The notes below the pieces were generated by a model. That model had not been told where the DNA came from. It made no database searches and saw only the letters and a list, made by a program, of their open reading frames with translations. Below, piece by piece: positions 19,485 to 29,256 of a DNA stretch of 64,000 nt; the first letter of the stretch is position 1; each line of letters starts with the position of its first letter. Position numbers and translations under genes: made by a program. Source of the stretch: Pantoea sp. 1.19 (GTDB taxonomy: Bacteria; Pseudomonadota; Gammaproteobacteria; Enterobacterales; Enterobacteriaceae); contig NZ_MRBS01000005.1 in the NCBI RefSeq assembly GCF_001922585.1, positions 1 through 64,000 on the forward strand, written 5' to 3'.

Positions 19485-21161
19485 TTACGGTACGACCTTA
19501 CCGCCGACCATCCGCTGCTGCAGAGTGCGGCTCTCCGTGGTGACCGTCAGCTCTCCCCTCACCGACGGGGCCAGCGGGGCGCCGGCGGCGAGGTTTGCGC
19601 GCAGCGTTAACGCCAGATTAGCGTCGCCCGGCAGCGGCAGCGGCGGCCATCCCCAGTTCTGCAAGACATTCACTGGCACCGCTTTGCCGCTGAGCGTTAA
19701 CACGGTGCTGCGCGCCGGCAGCTGCTCAATCGTCCCGCTGGCCTCTAACAGGCCGCGGCCGGTAAAGGCGCTGAGTTCGCGTAAGGCGATTTGTTGATCG
19801 TCAGCCTGCAGGGTCAGCGACGGATGGCGCACATCGACCCGATTAAAGGTGGCGGCAGCAGCGTTCAGCGATAGCGTTCCCTGCCAAATTCCCCACTGCT
19901 GCTGGCGCACCAGCTGCAGCGCGCGGCCGCTGCCGTCCAGCGTGGTAATCTGCCACGGCCACTCCGGCGTGATGTCGATAATCAGGTTGTGGTTAGCGGT
20001 CAGCTTATTGACGATCACGCTGTGTAGCCAGCCGGGCAGCGGCGCCTGCCAGCGCTGCCGCCAGTCGGCGGGCAGCGTATATTCCAGCCCGGCGACCACC
20101 AGTTCATTCAGAGCCAGCTGATGATCTTCCCGCGTCCAGCGTCCCTCGGTGCGCAGCAGGCCGTTGGCAAACCGGGTGCTCAGGGCGCGGATATCAATGC
20201 CCTGTGGGCTAAAGCTCAGCTCGGCCAGCGGATCGTTCAGCGCCAGGCCGCCGTAAATCAGGCTGCTGGCGCTGAGCGACAGGCTACCATCGTCGCTCTG
20301 CCAGTCACCCTGGCGCAGGGTCATATTCGCCAGGGCCAGATTCAGATCGGTGACGGCCCAGTCCGGTCCCTGCAGGCGACTGTCGGTGAGAGAAAGACGA
20401 TCGATGCGCAGCGATGGCTGCTGCAGGAGCGGGTAGAGAAAATCCGTCAGCGTGCGTTCGCTCTGCAGGCGCAGATGGTTCAGACGCAGATTACTGATGT
20501 GCCAGTTACCCGCCGCGTCGCGCCGCCCGTTTCCGCTCAGCGAACCGCGAGCGAGATCGGCACCAAGGTTGGCAATCGTCAGACCCTGACGATCGTAATG
20601 CCCCTCAATCAGCACATCGCGTCCCGCCATCCCGTTCAGCGTCAGCGCGCCGGCGCTAAACTGAAACGCCGCCTGTTCGCCGAGTGGATCTCCCGCCCGC
20701 GGCTGCCAGGGAATCAGCCCACCGCTAACCTGACGTGCCGATACCGGTAGCGCCCGGGCAGGATCCTCAATGGCCATCTCGCGCAGCTGCAGGCGATCGG
20801 CGGCGATCGGCAGCGCCGGGGCGGTGGCATTCAGGCGCAGGCTGCCACGCTCCAGCAGCAGGCTGCTTAGGTGGCGCGGATGGAAAAACTGCCGCAGGCT
20901 CAGGCCGACGGTGACTTTTTCCGCCTCCAGCAGAGGCGGCGATCCGGCATGGGTAATACGCACCTGCGTCAGTATCAGATGTGAGGGGGAGCTCAGGTCG
21001 TGCTTCAGTCTACCAAGCGAAATTTGCCAGCCGCGCTCTTCACTCAGCGTACGGCCGATCCAGTCGGCGCCCCACCGCGTTTGTGCCGCTATCCAGGCGG
21101 CGATCGTCACGCACGCCAGCAAAAGCAGCAGGGTCAGTAAGAGTGTACCGGCACGTTTCAT
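19485..21161 (-). CDS. yicH: AsmA-family protein YicH
   Basis: A 558-aa envelope protein with one N-terminal membrane anchor (LLLTLLLLLACVTIAAWIAA) and a long periplasmic region rich in short beta strands. This is the layout of AsmA-like proteins, thought to move phospholipids between the inner and outer membranes. E. coli YicH (569 aa) also lies next to xanP, and the same pair appears here. Its exact role is unknown. The start MKRAGTLLLTLL gives a clear anchor with basic residues on the cytoplasmic side. Confidence 0.88.
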   Translation of the reverse strand: MKRAGTLLLTLLLLLACVTIAAWIAAQTRWGADWIGRTLSEERGWQISLGRLKHDLSSPSHLILTQVRITHAGSPPLLEAEKVTVGLSLRQFFHPRHLSSLLLERGSLRLNATAPALPIAADRLQLREMAIEDPARALPVSARQVSGGLIPWQPRAGDPLGEQAAFQFSAGALTLNGMAGRDVLIEGHYDRQGLTIANLGADLARGSLSGNGRRDAAGNWHISNLRLNHLRLQSERTLTDFLYPLLQQPSLRIDRLSLTDSRLQGPDWAVTDLNLALANMTLRQGDWQSDDGSLSLSASSLIYGGLALNDPLAELSFSPQGIDIRALSTRFANGLLRTEGRWTREDHQLALNELVVAGLEYTLPADWRQRWQAPLPGWLHSVIVNKLTANHNLIIDITPEWPWQITTLDGSGRALQLVRQQQWGIWQGTLSLNAAAATFNRVDVRHPSLTLQADDQQIALRELSAFTGRGLLEASGTIEQLPARSTVLTLSGKAVPVNVLQNWGWPPLPLPGDANLALTLRANLAAGAPLAPSVRGELTVTTESRTLQQRMVGGKVVP

Positions 21162-21257
21162 CGATCCGTTCCCGTCTGTTGGATAAGGTGAAGAGATTGC
21201 CTGCGGACACGCAGCCTATTACACCGGTGAGCCCGGGCAGGCCCCCGGTGGTGTGGT

Positions 21258-21285
21258 CCGCCGCTGGGCTGGCGGACCGATTTAA
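21258..21285 (-). other. hairpin between xanP and yicH
   Basis: An 8-bp perfect stem (GGTCCGCC/GGCGGACC) with an 8-base loop lies about 20 bases after the xanP stop. It lacks a T tract on either strand. It could mark a transcript end or protect an mRNA 3' end. Confidence 0.4.
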
Positions 21286-21303
21286 GCATGGCACAGGCTG
21301 GCG

Positions 21304-22689
21304 TTATTTTTCCTGTGGAAAGAGCATATTCAGCACAATTGCCGTGATCCCGCCGGCGGCAATGCCGGAGGAGAACAAAATTTTCAGCCAGTCCGGAGCA
21401 AACTGCAGAATCAGTGGCTGTTGCGATACGCCCAGTCCGGCGGCCAGCGACAGAGCAATGATCATGATCGCCCGCCGGTTCAGCGGCTCGCGCGACACAA
21501 TGCGCACGCCGGAGGCGGCGATGGTGCCAAACATCACGATAGTGGCGCCGCCCAGTACCGGCTCCGGAATGTGCTGCACAAATCCGCTGACCGCGGGAAA
21601 CAGCCCAAGCAGGATCAGCATCAGCGCCACCGCAAAGCCCACATAGCGGCTGGCCACGCCGGTCAGCTGAATCACGCCATTATTCTGACCAAAGCAGGAG
21701 TTGGGGAAAGTGTTAAAGAAGGCCGAGACGCAGGAGTTAAGGCCGTTGGCCAGCACGCCGCCTTTCAGGCGCTTCATATACAGCGGCCCCTTCACCGGCT
21801 GCTCTGACACATCAGAGGTCGCAGTGATGTCGCCAATGGTCTCCAGCGAGGTGATCATAAAAATCAGCACCAGCGGTAGCAGCAGATGCCAGTCAAAGCC
21901 GAGCCCGTAATACAGCGGAGTGGGAATGCTGATCAGCGCGCTGTCAGCGGCTGGCGGACGCGTCGGTAGCATATCCAGCGCCCACGCCAGCAGATAGCCA
22001 ATCGCCATGGCAATCACCAGCGAGGCGATGCGCAGCCACGGATTTTTCTGACGGTTCAGCAAAATAATCACCAGCAGCACCGCACCGGCCAGCAGCAAAT
22101 TCTTCGGCGCACCAAAGGTGTGATCGTTCAGGGCCGCATAGCCGCCGCCAATTGAAGTCAGTCCAACCTGAATCAGTGACAGACCGATGATCATCACTAC
22201 GATGCCGGACACCAGCGGGGTAATAATGCGCCGCGCCAGGTGCAGCACCCGTGACAGCAGCATTTCGGTACAGGATGCGACCATCAGGGTCCCAAACAGC
22301 GCCGCCATCATCGTCGGCACGTCCGCCCCGCCGTTTTTCAGTGCCAGGCCGCCCATGATCAGCGGAGAGACGAAGTTGAAGCTGGTGCCCTGAATCGACA
22401 GCAGGCCAGAGCCCACCGGTCCCCAGGTCTTAATCTGCAGGATCGACGCCACGCCGGATGCAAACAGCGACATGCTAATAATGTGCTGGGTATCGGCGGC
22501 CGGCAGGCCCAGCGCCTGACAGATCAGCAGTGCGGGCGTAATCACCGCAACAAACATCGCCAGCAGGTGCTGACCGGCGGCAAACAGGGTTTGCGGCAGC
22601 GGCGGACGATCCTCAAGACGATAAATCAGTTCACTCTGGCGGCGGTCGGCGGATGTCTCCGCTTCCGGTGCGGGGGTAGTTACGGACAT
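21304..22689 (-). CDS. xanP: xanthine permease XanP
   Basis: A proton-coupled xanthine transporter of the NAT/NCS2 family in the inner membrane. The 461-aa protein matches E. coli XanP (463) along its length. The NAT signature is clear ([19 protein letters not shown]), as are the QH motif ([10 protein letters not shown]) and about 12-14 hydrophobic segments. A perfect PurR-type dyad lies 55 bases upstream, so purine repression is likely. Confidence 0.95.
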   Translation of the reverse strand: MSVTTPAPEAETSADRRQSELIYRLEDRPPLPQTLFAAGQHLLAMFVAVITPALLICQALGLPAADTQHIISMSLFASGVASILQIKTWGPVGSGLLSIQGTSFNFVSPLIMGGLALKNGGADVPTMMAALFGTLMVASCTEMLLSRVLHLARRIITPLVSGIVVMIIGLSLIQVGLTSIGGGYAALNDHTFGAPKNLLLAGAVLLVIILLNRQKNPWLRIASLVIAMAIGYLLAWALDMLPTRPPAADSALISIPTPLYYGLGFDWHLLLPLVLIFMITSLETIGDITATSDVSEQPVKGPLYMKRLKGGVLANGLNSCVSAFFNTFPNSCFGQNNGVIQLTGVASRYVGFAVALMLILLGLFPAVSGFVQHIPEPVLGGATIVMFGTIAASGVRIVSREPLNRRAIMIIALSLAAGLGVSQQPLILQFAPDWLKILFSSGIAAGGITAIVLNMLFPQEK

Positions 22690-22741
22690 GCGTATGGTAT
22701 CCCTGACGGCAAAGTGGCGATTTTAATGCCTGCTCAGACAA

Positions 22742-22757
22742 AAGCAAACGTTTGCAT
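22742..22757. promoter_or_regulatory. PurR operator upstream of xanP
   Basis: AAGCAAACGTTTGCAT contains the full 12-bp PurR core palindrome GCAAACGTTTGC. It lies 53-68 bases upstream of the xanP start and about 120 bases from the divergent yidR. Repression of a xanthine permease by PurR is biologically sensible. Confidence 0.82.
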
Positions 22758-22875
22758 GGTAAGGGTCAGCGAAAATCCGCGGCAGGCGCGGCGTGAGCGT
22801 CAGAGAAGCGTTGCCGTAGCCTGATCCGCCGGGGAAAAAATACGGTACCCTGTCGCTACACTCAGGAGAGACGCG

Positions 22876-24132
22876 ATGACCGAAAAACAGCATACCTTTG
22901 CCCCCCGGCACCATCAGCTTACCAACATCAACGTCTGGACAGCGGACAGCCGCTGGCTGGCCTTCGACGTGCGCCCATCCGGGGCCTCCTTCACCGGCCT
23001 GACTATAGAGCGAGTAAACGTAAACAGCGGTGAGGTTGAGGTCCTGTATCATGCCCGTGACGGCGCTCACGTCGGGGTGGTGACCGTAAGCCCCGACTGT
23101 CCGCCGCGCTACGTCTTTATCCACGGGCCGGAGCATCCTGACGCCGGCTGGCAGTATGATTTTCATCACCGGCGCGGCGTGATCGTTAGCGAAGGGCGCG
23201 CGCGCAATATGGATGCCTGCGATATTACCCCGCCGGGAACGCCTGGGGCGCTTCGCGGCGGCACGCACGTTCACGTCTTCAGTCAGGACGGTAGCCGTCT
23301 GAGCTATACCTATAACGATCACCTGATGCACGCGTGGGATCCCCGGCAAGACCGGCGTAACGTTGGCGTGGCGGTACCGCTGCACCCGGTCACCCCGCCG
23401 AAGCGGCATCCGCGGGAATATGACGGCGACTATTTTTGCGTGCTGGTCAGCGACACTTGTGACCAGCCGCCGGCGGGCAGCGATGCCATCTCCCGCGCCT
23501 GTGAAGAGGGATGGATCGGGGAGTCAGGCTATCTGCGCGAGGACGGCAGCCGGCAGCGCTGGGCGCTGGCTTTTATTGGCGACACCCGCGACGCGCACGG
23601 TGCAGTGCATCCCGAGGTGTTTATTGTCGATCTGCCGGAGGCGCTGGCCGACTACGCGCGGGCGGGCGAGCGGCCGCTGACGGGCACGGCGACCAGCCTG
23701 CCGGCGCCGCCGGCCGGGGTGGTACAGCGCCGGCTCACCCGAACCGCGCAGGGCGTGGCGCGGCAGCCAAGGCACTGGCTGCGTAGCTCACCCGATGGCG
23801 AACAGATCGCGTTTCTGATGCACGATGCGCAGGGGAGGGTACAGCTGTGGACGGTGTCGCCGCGCGGCGGTGAACCGCAGCAGCTCACCCAATCAGACAG
23901 CGATATTCAGTCGGCCTTCAGTTGGCATCCGGACGGCTCCGCACTGGCGTTTATCTGCGATAACAGCGTGATGCAGTGCGACAGCCGCAGCGGCGCGTGC
24001 ATTCGCCTGACGGAAAGAACCGCGCTGCCGCCCTGCGCCGATGCGGTGGTCTTTTCCCCCGACGGCCGGTGGATTGCCTATATGCGCGAAGTGGCCGGTT
24101 TTCGCCAGCTGTTTACGGTTGCGGCGCGTTAA
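22876..24132 (+). CDS. yidR: YidR, beta-propeller-like protein (DUF3748)
   Basis: A 418-aa protein of the DUF3748 family, about the E. coli YidR length (415). Repeated TolB/WD40-like blades are visible (LRSSPDGEQIAFLMHDAQG, FSWHPDGSALAFICD, VVFSPDGRWIAYMRE). No signal peptide is seen. Function is unknown. An AGGAGAG ribosome site precedes the ATG. Its 3' end overlaps the end of the convergent yidQ by 20 bases. Confidence 0.88.
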   Translation: MTEKQHTFAPRHHQLTNINVWTADSRWLAFDVRPSGASFTGLTIERVNVNSGEVEVLYHARDGAHVGVVTVSPDCPPRYVFIHGPEHPDAGWQYDFHHRRGVIVSEGRARNMDACDITPPGTPGALRGGTHVHVFSQDGSRLSYTYNDHLMHAWDPRQDRRNVGVAVPLHPVTPPKRHPREYDGDYFCVLVSDTCDQPPAGSDAISRACEEGWIGESGYLREDGSRQRWALAFIGDTRDAHGAVHPEVFIVDLPEALADYARAGERPLTGTATSLPAPPAGVVQRRLTRTAQGVARQPRHWLRSSPDGEQIAFLMHDAQGRVQLWTVSPRGGEPQQLTQSDSDIQSAFSWHPDGSALAFICDNSVMQCDSRSGACIRLTERTALPPCADAVVFSPDGRWIAYMREVAGFRQLFTVAAR

Positions 24133-24481
24133 CGGCAACCGTTGAAGGGCCACCAAGCAGGGCATCTGTGTGATTGGCCTGTTCGCTGCGTTTTACCCGC
24201 TCACGCGGAGAGTCAATGCCGCGATCGTCATCCGAGCGGGCGTAGTCCCACGGCAGCAGCAGGGTATCCAGTACGGCGGAGAACGGCAAATCGATCAGGG
24301 CCAGTGGCTTCAGCGCCCAGCTGGTCTGGTTATCCGCGAGGATCTCCGCGCTGGCACGGGTGCCGGGATAGTAGCCCTGATAGGGGCCGGAGTGCGACAT
24401 CATGCTGGAACAGCCGTTCAGCGTGGTCAGTGCGAAGGTGGTCAGTAATCCGGTCAGACCCAACTTTATCATTACTCTCAT
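24113..24481 (-). CDS. yidQ: YidQ family lipoprotein (DUF1375)
   Basis: A small lipoprotein of unknown function, 122 aa from the ATG at 24481. The signal peptide ends in a lipobox (TTLNGC, Cys near residue 24), followed by the conserved YYPGTRASAEILADN and LALIDLPFSAVLDTLLLPWDY. In E. coli the gene also lies between yidR and ibpA. Upstream in-frame codons reach 24523 but would put a hydrophilic basic tail before the signal peptide. Its last 20 bases overlap yidR in antisense. Confidence 0.86.
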   Translation of the reverse strand: MRVMIKLGLTGLLTTFALTTLNGCSSMMSHSGPYQGYYPGTRASAEILADNQTSWALKPLALIDLPFSAVLDTLLLPWDYARSDDDRGIDSPRERVKRSEQANHTDALLGGPSTVAVNAPQP

Positions 24482-24631
24482 CCTGTATCCCTTCCGGCAG
24501 TGCCTGCTCATTGTGGCCCGCACGTCATTGCGGCGGCGGCCACTCTGCGGGTGGCTCGCGCCTGATTAGACTCAGTCCTTGCTGAGTGTAGCCTTTTGAG
24601 CCTTTTTCGCAGCAAAAATTCCCTGCCCGCT

Positions 24632-24659
24632 CTTGAAAGCCATCGCTCAGCCCCTATTT
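24632..24659 (+). promoter_or_regulatory. sigma-32 heat-shock promoter of ibpA
   Basis: CTTGAAA (24632-24638) and CCCCTATTT (24651-24659), 12 bases apart, match the sigma-32 consensus (CTTGAAA, 11-16 bases, CCCCATNT). They lie about 115 bases before ibpA, leaving room for a thermometer leader. Confidence 0.88.
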
Positions 24660-24669
24660 TATTGTCAGG

Positions 24670-24773
24670 ATCACAGAAAATGTATGCCATCAGGGTGCAT
24701 TAACGCGATCTTACCGGCCCGTCCGCATGGAGGGCCATGCCAGACCACTTGCTGATCATCAGGAGTTAGTAAC
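24670..24773 (+). promoter_or_regulatory. ROSE-type RNA thermometer in the ibpA leader
   Basis: The last hairpin (24748-24765, CUUGCUGA-UCA-UCAGGAG) pairs the ribosome site with a UUGCU strand and leaves one G (24751) bulged opposite the AGGAG. That is the defining ROSE feature. Further upstream hairpins are possible (AUGGAGGGCCAU at about 24727-24738). Heat would melt the last helix and expose the ribosome site. Confidence 0.87.
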
Positions 24774-25190
24774 ATGAGAAATTTTGACCTTGCACCACTG
24801 TATCGCTCTTCCATTGGTTTTGATCGCCTGATCAACCTGCTGGAATCGAACCAGAATCAAAGCAACGGCGGTTATCCTCCCTACAACGTGGAGCTGACCG
24901 GCGATAACCAGTACCGGATAACGATCGCGGTTGCGGGCTTCTCGCAGGACGAGCTGGACATCACCGCGCATGACAATTTGCTGAGCGTACGCGGCGCGCA
25001 CAGAGAGGAGCCGAAGGCGCGGAATTACCTTTATCAGGGCATTGCTGAGCGTAACTTCGAGCGGAAATTCCAGCTTGCCGAGCACATTCAGGTGCGTGAC
25101 GCCCGTCTGGAAAACGGCCTGCTGTTTATTGATATGGTGCGACTGGTGCCGGAAGAAGCCAAACCCCGCCGTATTGAAATCATGAAGTGA
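24774..25190 (+). CDS. ibpA: small heat shock protein IbpA
   Basis: A holdase that binds unfolded proteins and passes them to DnaK-ClpB. The 138-aa protein carries the alpha-crystallin domain (about 35-125): [20 protein letters not shown], then [17 protein letters not shown]. It is about 75% identical to E. coli IbpA by eye. Expression should respond to heat at transcription (sigma-32) and translation (ROSE). No ibpB follows; E. coli has an ibpA-ibpB operon, whereas Erwiniaceae often have one gene. Confidence 0.96.
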   Translation: MRNFDLAPLYRSSIGFDRLINLLESNQNQSNGGYPPYNVELTGDNQYRITIAVAGFSQDELDITAHDNLLSVRGAHREEPKARNYLYQGIAERNFERKFQLAEHIQVRDARLENGLLFIDMVRLVPEEAKPRRIEIMK

Positions 25191-25213
25191 TTGCGTGGGC
25201 GCGGCGGCGCCTG

Positions 25214-25250
25214 AAAAAAACGGGAGAGTGCCGCAGGGCCTCTCCCGTTT
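25214..25250 (-). terminator. bidirectional terminator between ibpA and the small membrane gene
   Basis: An 11-bp stem (AAACGGGAGAG/CTCTCCCGTTT) is followed on the minus strand by a run of seven T residues. It ends the avtA unit and may also stop ibpA transcripts. Confidence 0.88.
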
Positions 25251-25252
25251 GA

Positions 25253-25510
25253 CTATTTGGCGTCGCTGCCGCCCAGGAACCAGTAGCCGAGCGGTACCGA
25301 GAGCAGCACGGTAAATACCAGGCTGTAGATGCTGATCATAAAGGCCTGCATCATGTACATTTCGGTATCCCACTGCGAGAGTGGGATGTTGTACTGCTCG
25401 ATCACACCACCGATCATTGCCCGGGTCATAATCACGGCCATCACAATAAATACGGCCAGTACCGCCAGCATGAATTTCTTGCCGCTGCGGGTTTTCAGTT
25501 TAGCTAACAT
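25253..25510 (-). CDS. small two-span inner membrane protein (possibly DUF2534)
   Basis: An 85-aa protein with two predicted membrane segments (FMLAVLAVFIVMAVIMTRAM and FMISIYSLVFTVLLSVPLGYW). I choose the ATG at 25510 (MLAKLKTRSGKK), which has AGGGAA upstream; the frame is open to 25537. The start lies inside the last codons of avtA (11-base overlap), so the two genes are likely co-transcribed and coupled. The sequence resembles what I recall of the enterobacterial DUF2534 family, but I am not certain. Function is unknown. Confidence 0.75.
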   Translation of the reverse strand: MLAKLKTRSGKKFMLAVLAVFIVMAVIMTRAMIGGVIEQYNIPLSQWDTEMYMMQAFMISIYSLVFTVLLSVPLGYWFLGGSDAK

Positions 25511-26771
25511 GTTGATGTTCCCTGTTCTGCTGCTCAATCAGCGCCAGTTCTTCCGCCAGAATGCGGACTCCCTGCTCTATTTTACGCGCATCCGGTACAT
25601 AATTCATCCGCATACACTGATGCGTATGTGGCCATTCCTGCGGCAGCCCGGGGAAAAAGAAGTGGCCAGGCACCATCAGCACCCCGCGCTGTTTTAACCG
25701 CTGATACAGCACTTCGGTCGTTACCTGCAGATCGTTAAACCACAGCCAGAGAAAAATCGCCCCCTCAGGTTTATGAATCAGGCAGCGCTCGGCGGGTAAA
25801 TAGCGGCGAATAATGGCGATGGTTTCCTGCACGCGCTGCTGATAGAACGGGCGAATGACTTCATCGGACAGGCGCAGCAGATCCCCACGATCAATCATCT
25901 CTTTGGCGATCGCCGGGCCAATGCTGCCCGGCGCCAGGCTGATAATGCCGTTCATATTGCCAATGGCGGCAATCACCGCTTCGTCGGCGATGATGATCCC
26001 GCAGCGGGAGCCGGGCAGGCCAAGCTTCGACAGGCTCATGCATAAAATGATGTTCGGATTCCACAGCGGTCGCGCATCGCTAAAGATAATGCCCGGGAAC
26101 GGCACGCCGTAGGCGTTGTCGATCACCAGCGGCACGTCGTGCTGCTGTGCCAGGGCGTCCAGCTGCAGCAGCTCCTCATCGGTAATGACGTTGCCTGTGG
26201 GATTCGTGGGGCGCGATACGCAAATCATCCCGGTGTCGTCGCCAATATGCAGGTTGTCGAAATCGACGTGATACTTAAACTGGCCTTCCGGCAGCATCTC
26301 AATACTGGGGCGCGCTGAAACAAACAGATCCTCATCGAGCCCGGCGTCGGCATAGCCGAGGTACTCGGGAGCCAGTGGAAACAGCACGCGCTTTTTACTG
26401 CCGTCGGCGCGGCGTCCGGCGTACAGGTTAAACAGATAGAAAAAGGCGCTCTGGCTGCCGTTCGTCAGCGCGATATTGTGAGCGGTCAGCGGCCAGCCGA
26501 ACTGCTCGCGTAGCATCGTCGCCAGCGCGTCGCGCAGGGTAGTTTTTCCCTGCGGGCCGTCATAATTGCTCAGCGCCTCGGCGAGTACGCCATCGCGATG
26601 CATCTGCCCAAGCAGCCGATCAAAATAGTCATTCATGGCGGGAATCTGGGCCGGATTGCCGCCGCCCAGCATCACGGCACCCGGTGTGCGCAGTCCCTGA
26701 TTCATATCTTCCATCAGGCGGGCGATGCCTGTATGGCGCGTAAATTTGTCACCGAATACAGAAAAGCTCAT
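25500..26771 (-). CDS. avtA: valine-pyruvate aminotransferase AvtA
   Basis: A PLP-dependent transaminase that makes valine (and alanine) by exchange with pyruvate or 2-ketoisovalerate. The 423-aa protein has the class I/II aminotransferase fold. The PLP lysine is in SLSKLGLPGSRCG, with NPTGN and NGSQSAFFYLF cofactor-binding segments. Identity to E. coli AvtA is high across the whole length. The start MSFSVFGDKFTRHTG matches the family. The gene ends inside the next gene's start region. Confidence 0.95.
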   Translation of the reverse strand: MSFSVFGDKFTRHTGIARLMEDMNQGLRTPGAVMLGGGNPAQIPAMNDYFDRLLGQMHRDGVLAEALSNYDGPQGKTTLRDALATMLREQFGWPLTAHNIALTNGSQSAFFYLFNLYAGRRADGSKKRVLFPLAPEYLGYADAGLDEDLFVSARPSIEMLPEGQFKYHVDFDNLHIGDDTGMICVSRPTNPTGNVITDEELLQLDALAQQHDVPLVIDNAYGVPFPGIIFSDARPLWNPNIILCMSLSKLGLPGSRCGIIIADEAVIAAIGNMNGIISLAPGSIGPAIAKEMIDRGDLLRLSDEVIRPFYQQRVQETIAIIRRYLPAERCLIHKPEGAIFLWLWFNDLQVTTEVLYQRLKQRGVLMVPGHFFFPGLPQEWPHTHQCMRMNYVPDARKIEQGVRILAEELALIEQQNREHQHVS

Positions 26772-26847
26772 AGCGTCATTATCGTGTTTGTGGCAGGTGG
26801 AGGGTCACGATAACGCCGGGGCTGTGCCGATGCAAGGACGGGCGGAG

Positions 26848-26870
26848 GCCCCGCCGCGTTCGGGCGGGGC
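26848..26870 (-). terminator. hairpin after the kgu operon
   Basis: GCCCCGCC/GGCGGGGC forms a strong 8-bp stem just after the kguD stop, without a T tract. It probably marks the 3' end of the operon. Confidence 0.45.
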
Positions 26871-26877
26871 GCGGGAA

Positions 26878-27852
26878 TTAGCCCAGGGCCTGCGGGTTGA
26901 CGCAGTTTTTGTCGACTTCACCGCGCAGGGCGGCAATCAGATTATCCACCGCGTCGCGCGCCATAGCGTAGCGGGTTTCATGGGTTGCCGAGCCAATGTG
27001 CGGCAGCGCTACCACGTTAGGCAGCGACAGCAGCGGCGACTGCGGATCCAGCGGCTCCTGCTCAAACACGTCCAGTCCGGCGGCGTGCAGGCGGCCCTCC
27101 TGCAGTGCGGCAATCAGCGCCGCCTCGTCCACCACCGGCCCGCGTCCGGCGTTAATCAGCACCGCGCTGCGCGGCATTTTCGCCAGCTGCTCTGCACCGA
27201 TCAGGTGGTGCGTGTCGGCCGTCAGCGGCAGGCTGATGCAGAGAAAATCGGACTCGCGCAGCAGCGTATCGAGGTCGCAATAGCGTGCGTCAAAGCGCGA
27301 TTCCGCCTCCGGATGCGGCTTACGCGCGTGATACAGAATCGGCATACCAAAGCCGGCATGGGCGCGGCGGGCCAGCGCCAGACCAATGCGCCCCATTCCA
27401 AGGATGCCCATTTTTTTATGATGAACGTCGATGCCAAACCAGTCCGGGCCGATGCTGCGGGTCCACTCACCGGCCTTCACCCGTTCGGCCACTTCGGTCA
27501 CGCGCCGCGCGGTGGTCAGCACCAGTGCCATCATCGTATCGGCGACCGTTTCAGTCAGCACCGTTGGCGTGTGCATCAGTACCACCCCGCGCTGATTAAG
27601 CGCGCTGACGTCAAAGTTATCGTAGCCGACTGACACGGTTGACGCGACGCGCAGCCGCGGCGTATGACGCAGAAAGTCCGCATCCACCTTACCGCCGGAG
27701 CCGATGATTCCTTCCGCCTCGGCCAGCGCATCGGCGTGGCGGCGGATATTCTCCGGCGTCAGTCCGGCAAATTCGGTGATCCGACAGTGGGCAGCAAGAC
27801 GCTGACGCAGATCGTCGGGCAGGGATTTATAGAGGACAATGGCAGGTTTCAT
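26878..27852 (-). CDS. ghrB: 2-ketogluconate / glyoxylate-hydroxypyruvate reductase (KguD/GhrB)
   Basis: A D-isomer-specific 2-hydroxyacid dehydrogenase of 324 aa. It has the Rossmann motif [13 protein letters not shown], the catalytic Arg in [11 protein letters not shown], the Glu in DVFEQEPLD and the His in [12 protein letters not shown]. It is close to E. coli GhrB, which also reduces 2-ketogluconate. Here it is the last gene of a kguEKTD-type operon, where KguD reduces 2-keto-6-phosphogluconate to 6-phosphogluconate. Both names fit; the operon context favours the KguD role. The start [15 protein letters not shown] aligns with the family; the open frame extends 20 residues further. Confidence 0.88.
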   Translation of the reverse strand: MKPAIVLYKSLPDDLRQRLAAHCRITEFAGLTPENIRRHADALAEAEGIIGSGGKVDADFLRHTPRLRVASTVSVGYDNFDVSALNQRGVVLMHTPTVLTETVADTMMALVLTTARRVTEVAERVKAGEWTRSIGPDWFGIDVHHKKMGILGMGRIGLALARRAHAGFGMPILYHARKPHPEAESRFDARYCDLDTLLRESDFLCISLPLTADTHHLIGAEQLAKMPRSAVLINAGRGPVVDEAALIAALQEGRLHAAGLDVFEQEPLDPQSPLLSLPNVVALPHIGSATHETRYAMARDAVDNLIAALRGEVDKNCVNPQALG

Positions 27853-27911
27853 GGGCAGTTTCCTGTGAACAGCGCGGGGAGTCGATAGCGGACTCCCCGC
27901 AAAACGAGGCA

Positions 27912-29195
27912 TCAGGCGTGGCGGGCATCCGGCTGGACCGGCGCCACGCGCGTATTATGGGTGGGCTTAACAATAATCGTTAGCCCGACGGAGGCCAGCA
28001 GCGCGGCCGCCATAAAAATATAGGACGCGCTGGGGCTGCCGGTCGCACCGTTAAGGTAGCCCACCAGCCAGGAGCCGACAAAGGAACCGAGGGCCCCCAT
28101 GCTGTTGATCAGCGCCATGGCGCCACCGGCGACGTTGCGCGGCAGCATCTCCGGAATAATGGCGAAGAAGGGGCCGTACGGGGCATACATCGCCGCACCG
28201 GCAATCACCAGCAGGGTATAGGAGAACCAGAAGTTGCTGGTACCGACGAGGAATGATCCGATAAAGGCCAGCGCGCCGATCAGCAGCAGCGGCCAGACGA
28301 ACAGCTTACGGTTGCGCGTCTTGTCGGACAGCCAGGAGACGATCAGCATCGTTACGGTGGCCGCCAGGTAAGGTACCGCCGACAGCCAGCCGGCCTGCAC
28401 CATCCCCATCTCCATACCGCCGCGCAGAATCGACGGCAGCCACAATACAAAACCGTACACGCCGATGCTCCAGGCAAAATATTGCGCACACAGCAGGATA
28501 ACGTTGCGTGATTTAAACGCCTCGCGATAGTTACGTACCGCTTTGATCCCCTGCTGCTCTTTTTCCAGCTGCGCCTGCAGCGCAGCTTTTTCCGCCTCGC
28601 TCAGCCAGCCCGCCTGCGCCGGTTTATCCGACACCATAAACCACCAGGCCACCGCCCAAATCACCGCCGGAAAGCCCTCAATGATGAACATTTCGCGCCA
28701 GCCGTAGCTCTCGATCAGATAGCCGGAGACCACCGACATCCACAGCACGGTGACCGGATTGCCAAGGATCAGAAACGTATTGGCGCGCGACCGTTCCGAT
28801 TGAGTAAACCAGTTACTGATATAGATCAGCATCGCCGGCATGACGGCGGCTTCCACCACCCCCAACATAAAACGGATTGCCGCCAGGGCCGGGATATTGC
28901 TGACGATGCCGGTCAGGGTCGCGCAGCCGCCCCACAGGATCAGACACCAGAAAATCAGTTTTTTTACGCTGCGGCGTTCGGCGTACAGGGCCCCGGGAAT
29001 TTGAAAAAAGAAGTAGCCGAGGAAAAAAAGTGCCCCCAACAGCGAGGAGACGCCTTTGGTTATCCCCAGATCCTCATTGATTCCTGCCGCCGAGGCGAAG
29101 CTGAAATTGGCACGATCGAGGTACGCCAGGCTGTACGTGATAAACACGATTGGCATGATGTACCACCAGCGTTTTGCAGCAAGCGTCGTTTTCAT
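27912..29195 (-). CDS. kguT: MFS transporter, probable 2-ketogluconate permease (KguT)
   Basis: A 427-aa major facilitator of the anion:cation symporter (phthalate permease-like) group, with about 12 membrane segments. The family motif [10 protein letters not shown] is in the first segment, and a central hydrophilic loop (about 190-230) separates two six-helix halves. It lies between the kinase and reductase genes of the 2-ketogluconate operon, as KguT does in Pseudomonas. The ATG at 29195 has GGAGAA upstream; the open frame adds five residues. Substrate is inferred from context. Confidence 0.85.
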   Translation of the reverse strand: MKTTLAAKRWWYIMPIVFITYSLAYLDRANFSFASAAGINEDLGITKGVSSLLGALFFLGYFFFQIPGALYAERRSVKKLIFWCLILWGGCATLTGIVSNIPALAAIRFMLGVVEAAVMPAMLIYISNWFTQSERSRANTFLILGNPVTVLWMSVVSGYLIESYGWREMFIIEGFPAVIWAVAWWFMVSDKPAQAGWLSEAEKAALQAQLEKEQQGIKAVRNYREAFKSRNVILLCAQYFAWSIGVYGFVLWLPSILRGGMEMGMVQAGWLSAVPYLAATVTMLIVSWLSDKTRNRKLFVWPLLLIGALAFIGSFLVGTSNFWFSYTLLVIAGAAMYAPYGPFFAIIPEMLPRNVAGGAMALINSMGALGSFVGSWLVGYLNGATGSPSASYIFMAAALLASVGLTIIVKPTHNTRVAPVQPDARHA

Positions 29196-29256
29196 GATGT
29201 TCTCCAGCAAGCGGCATACGATACCGCGGTGAGGGTACGGTTTCTTTTGTTATGGT

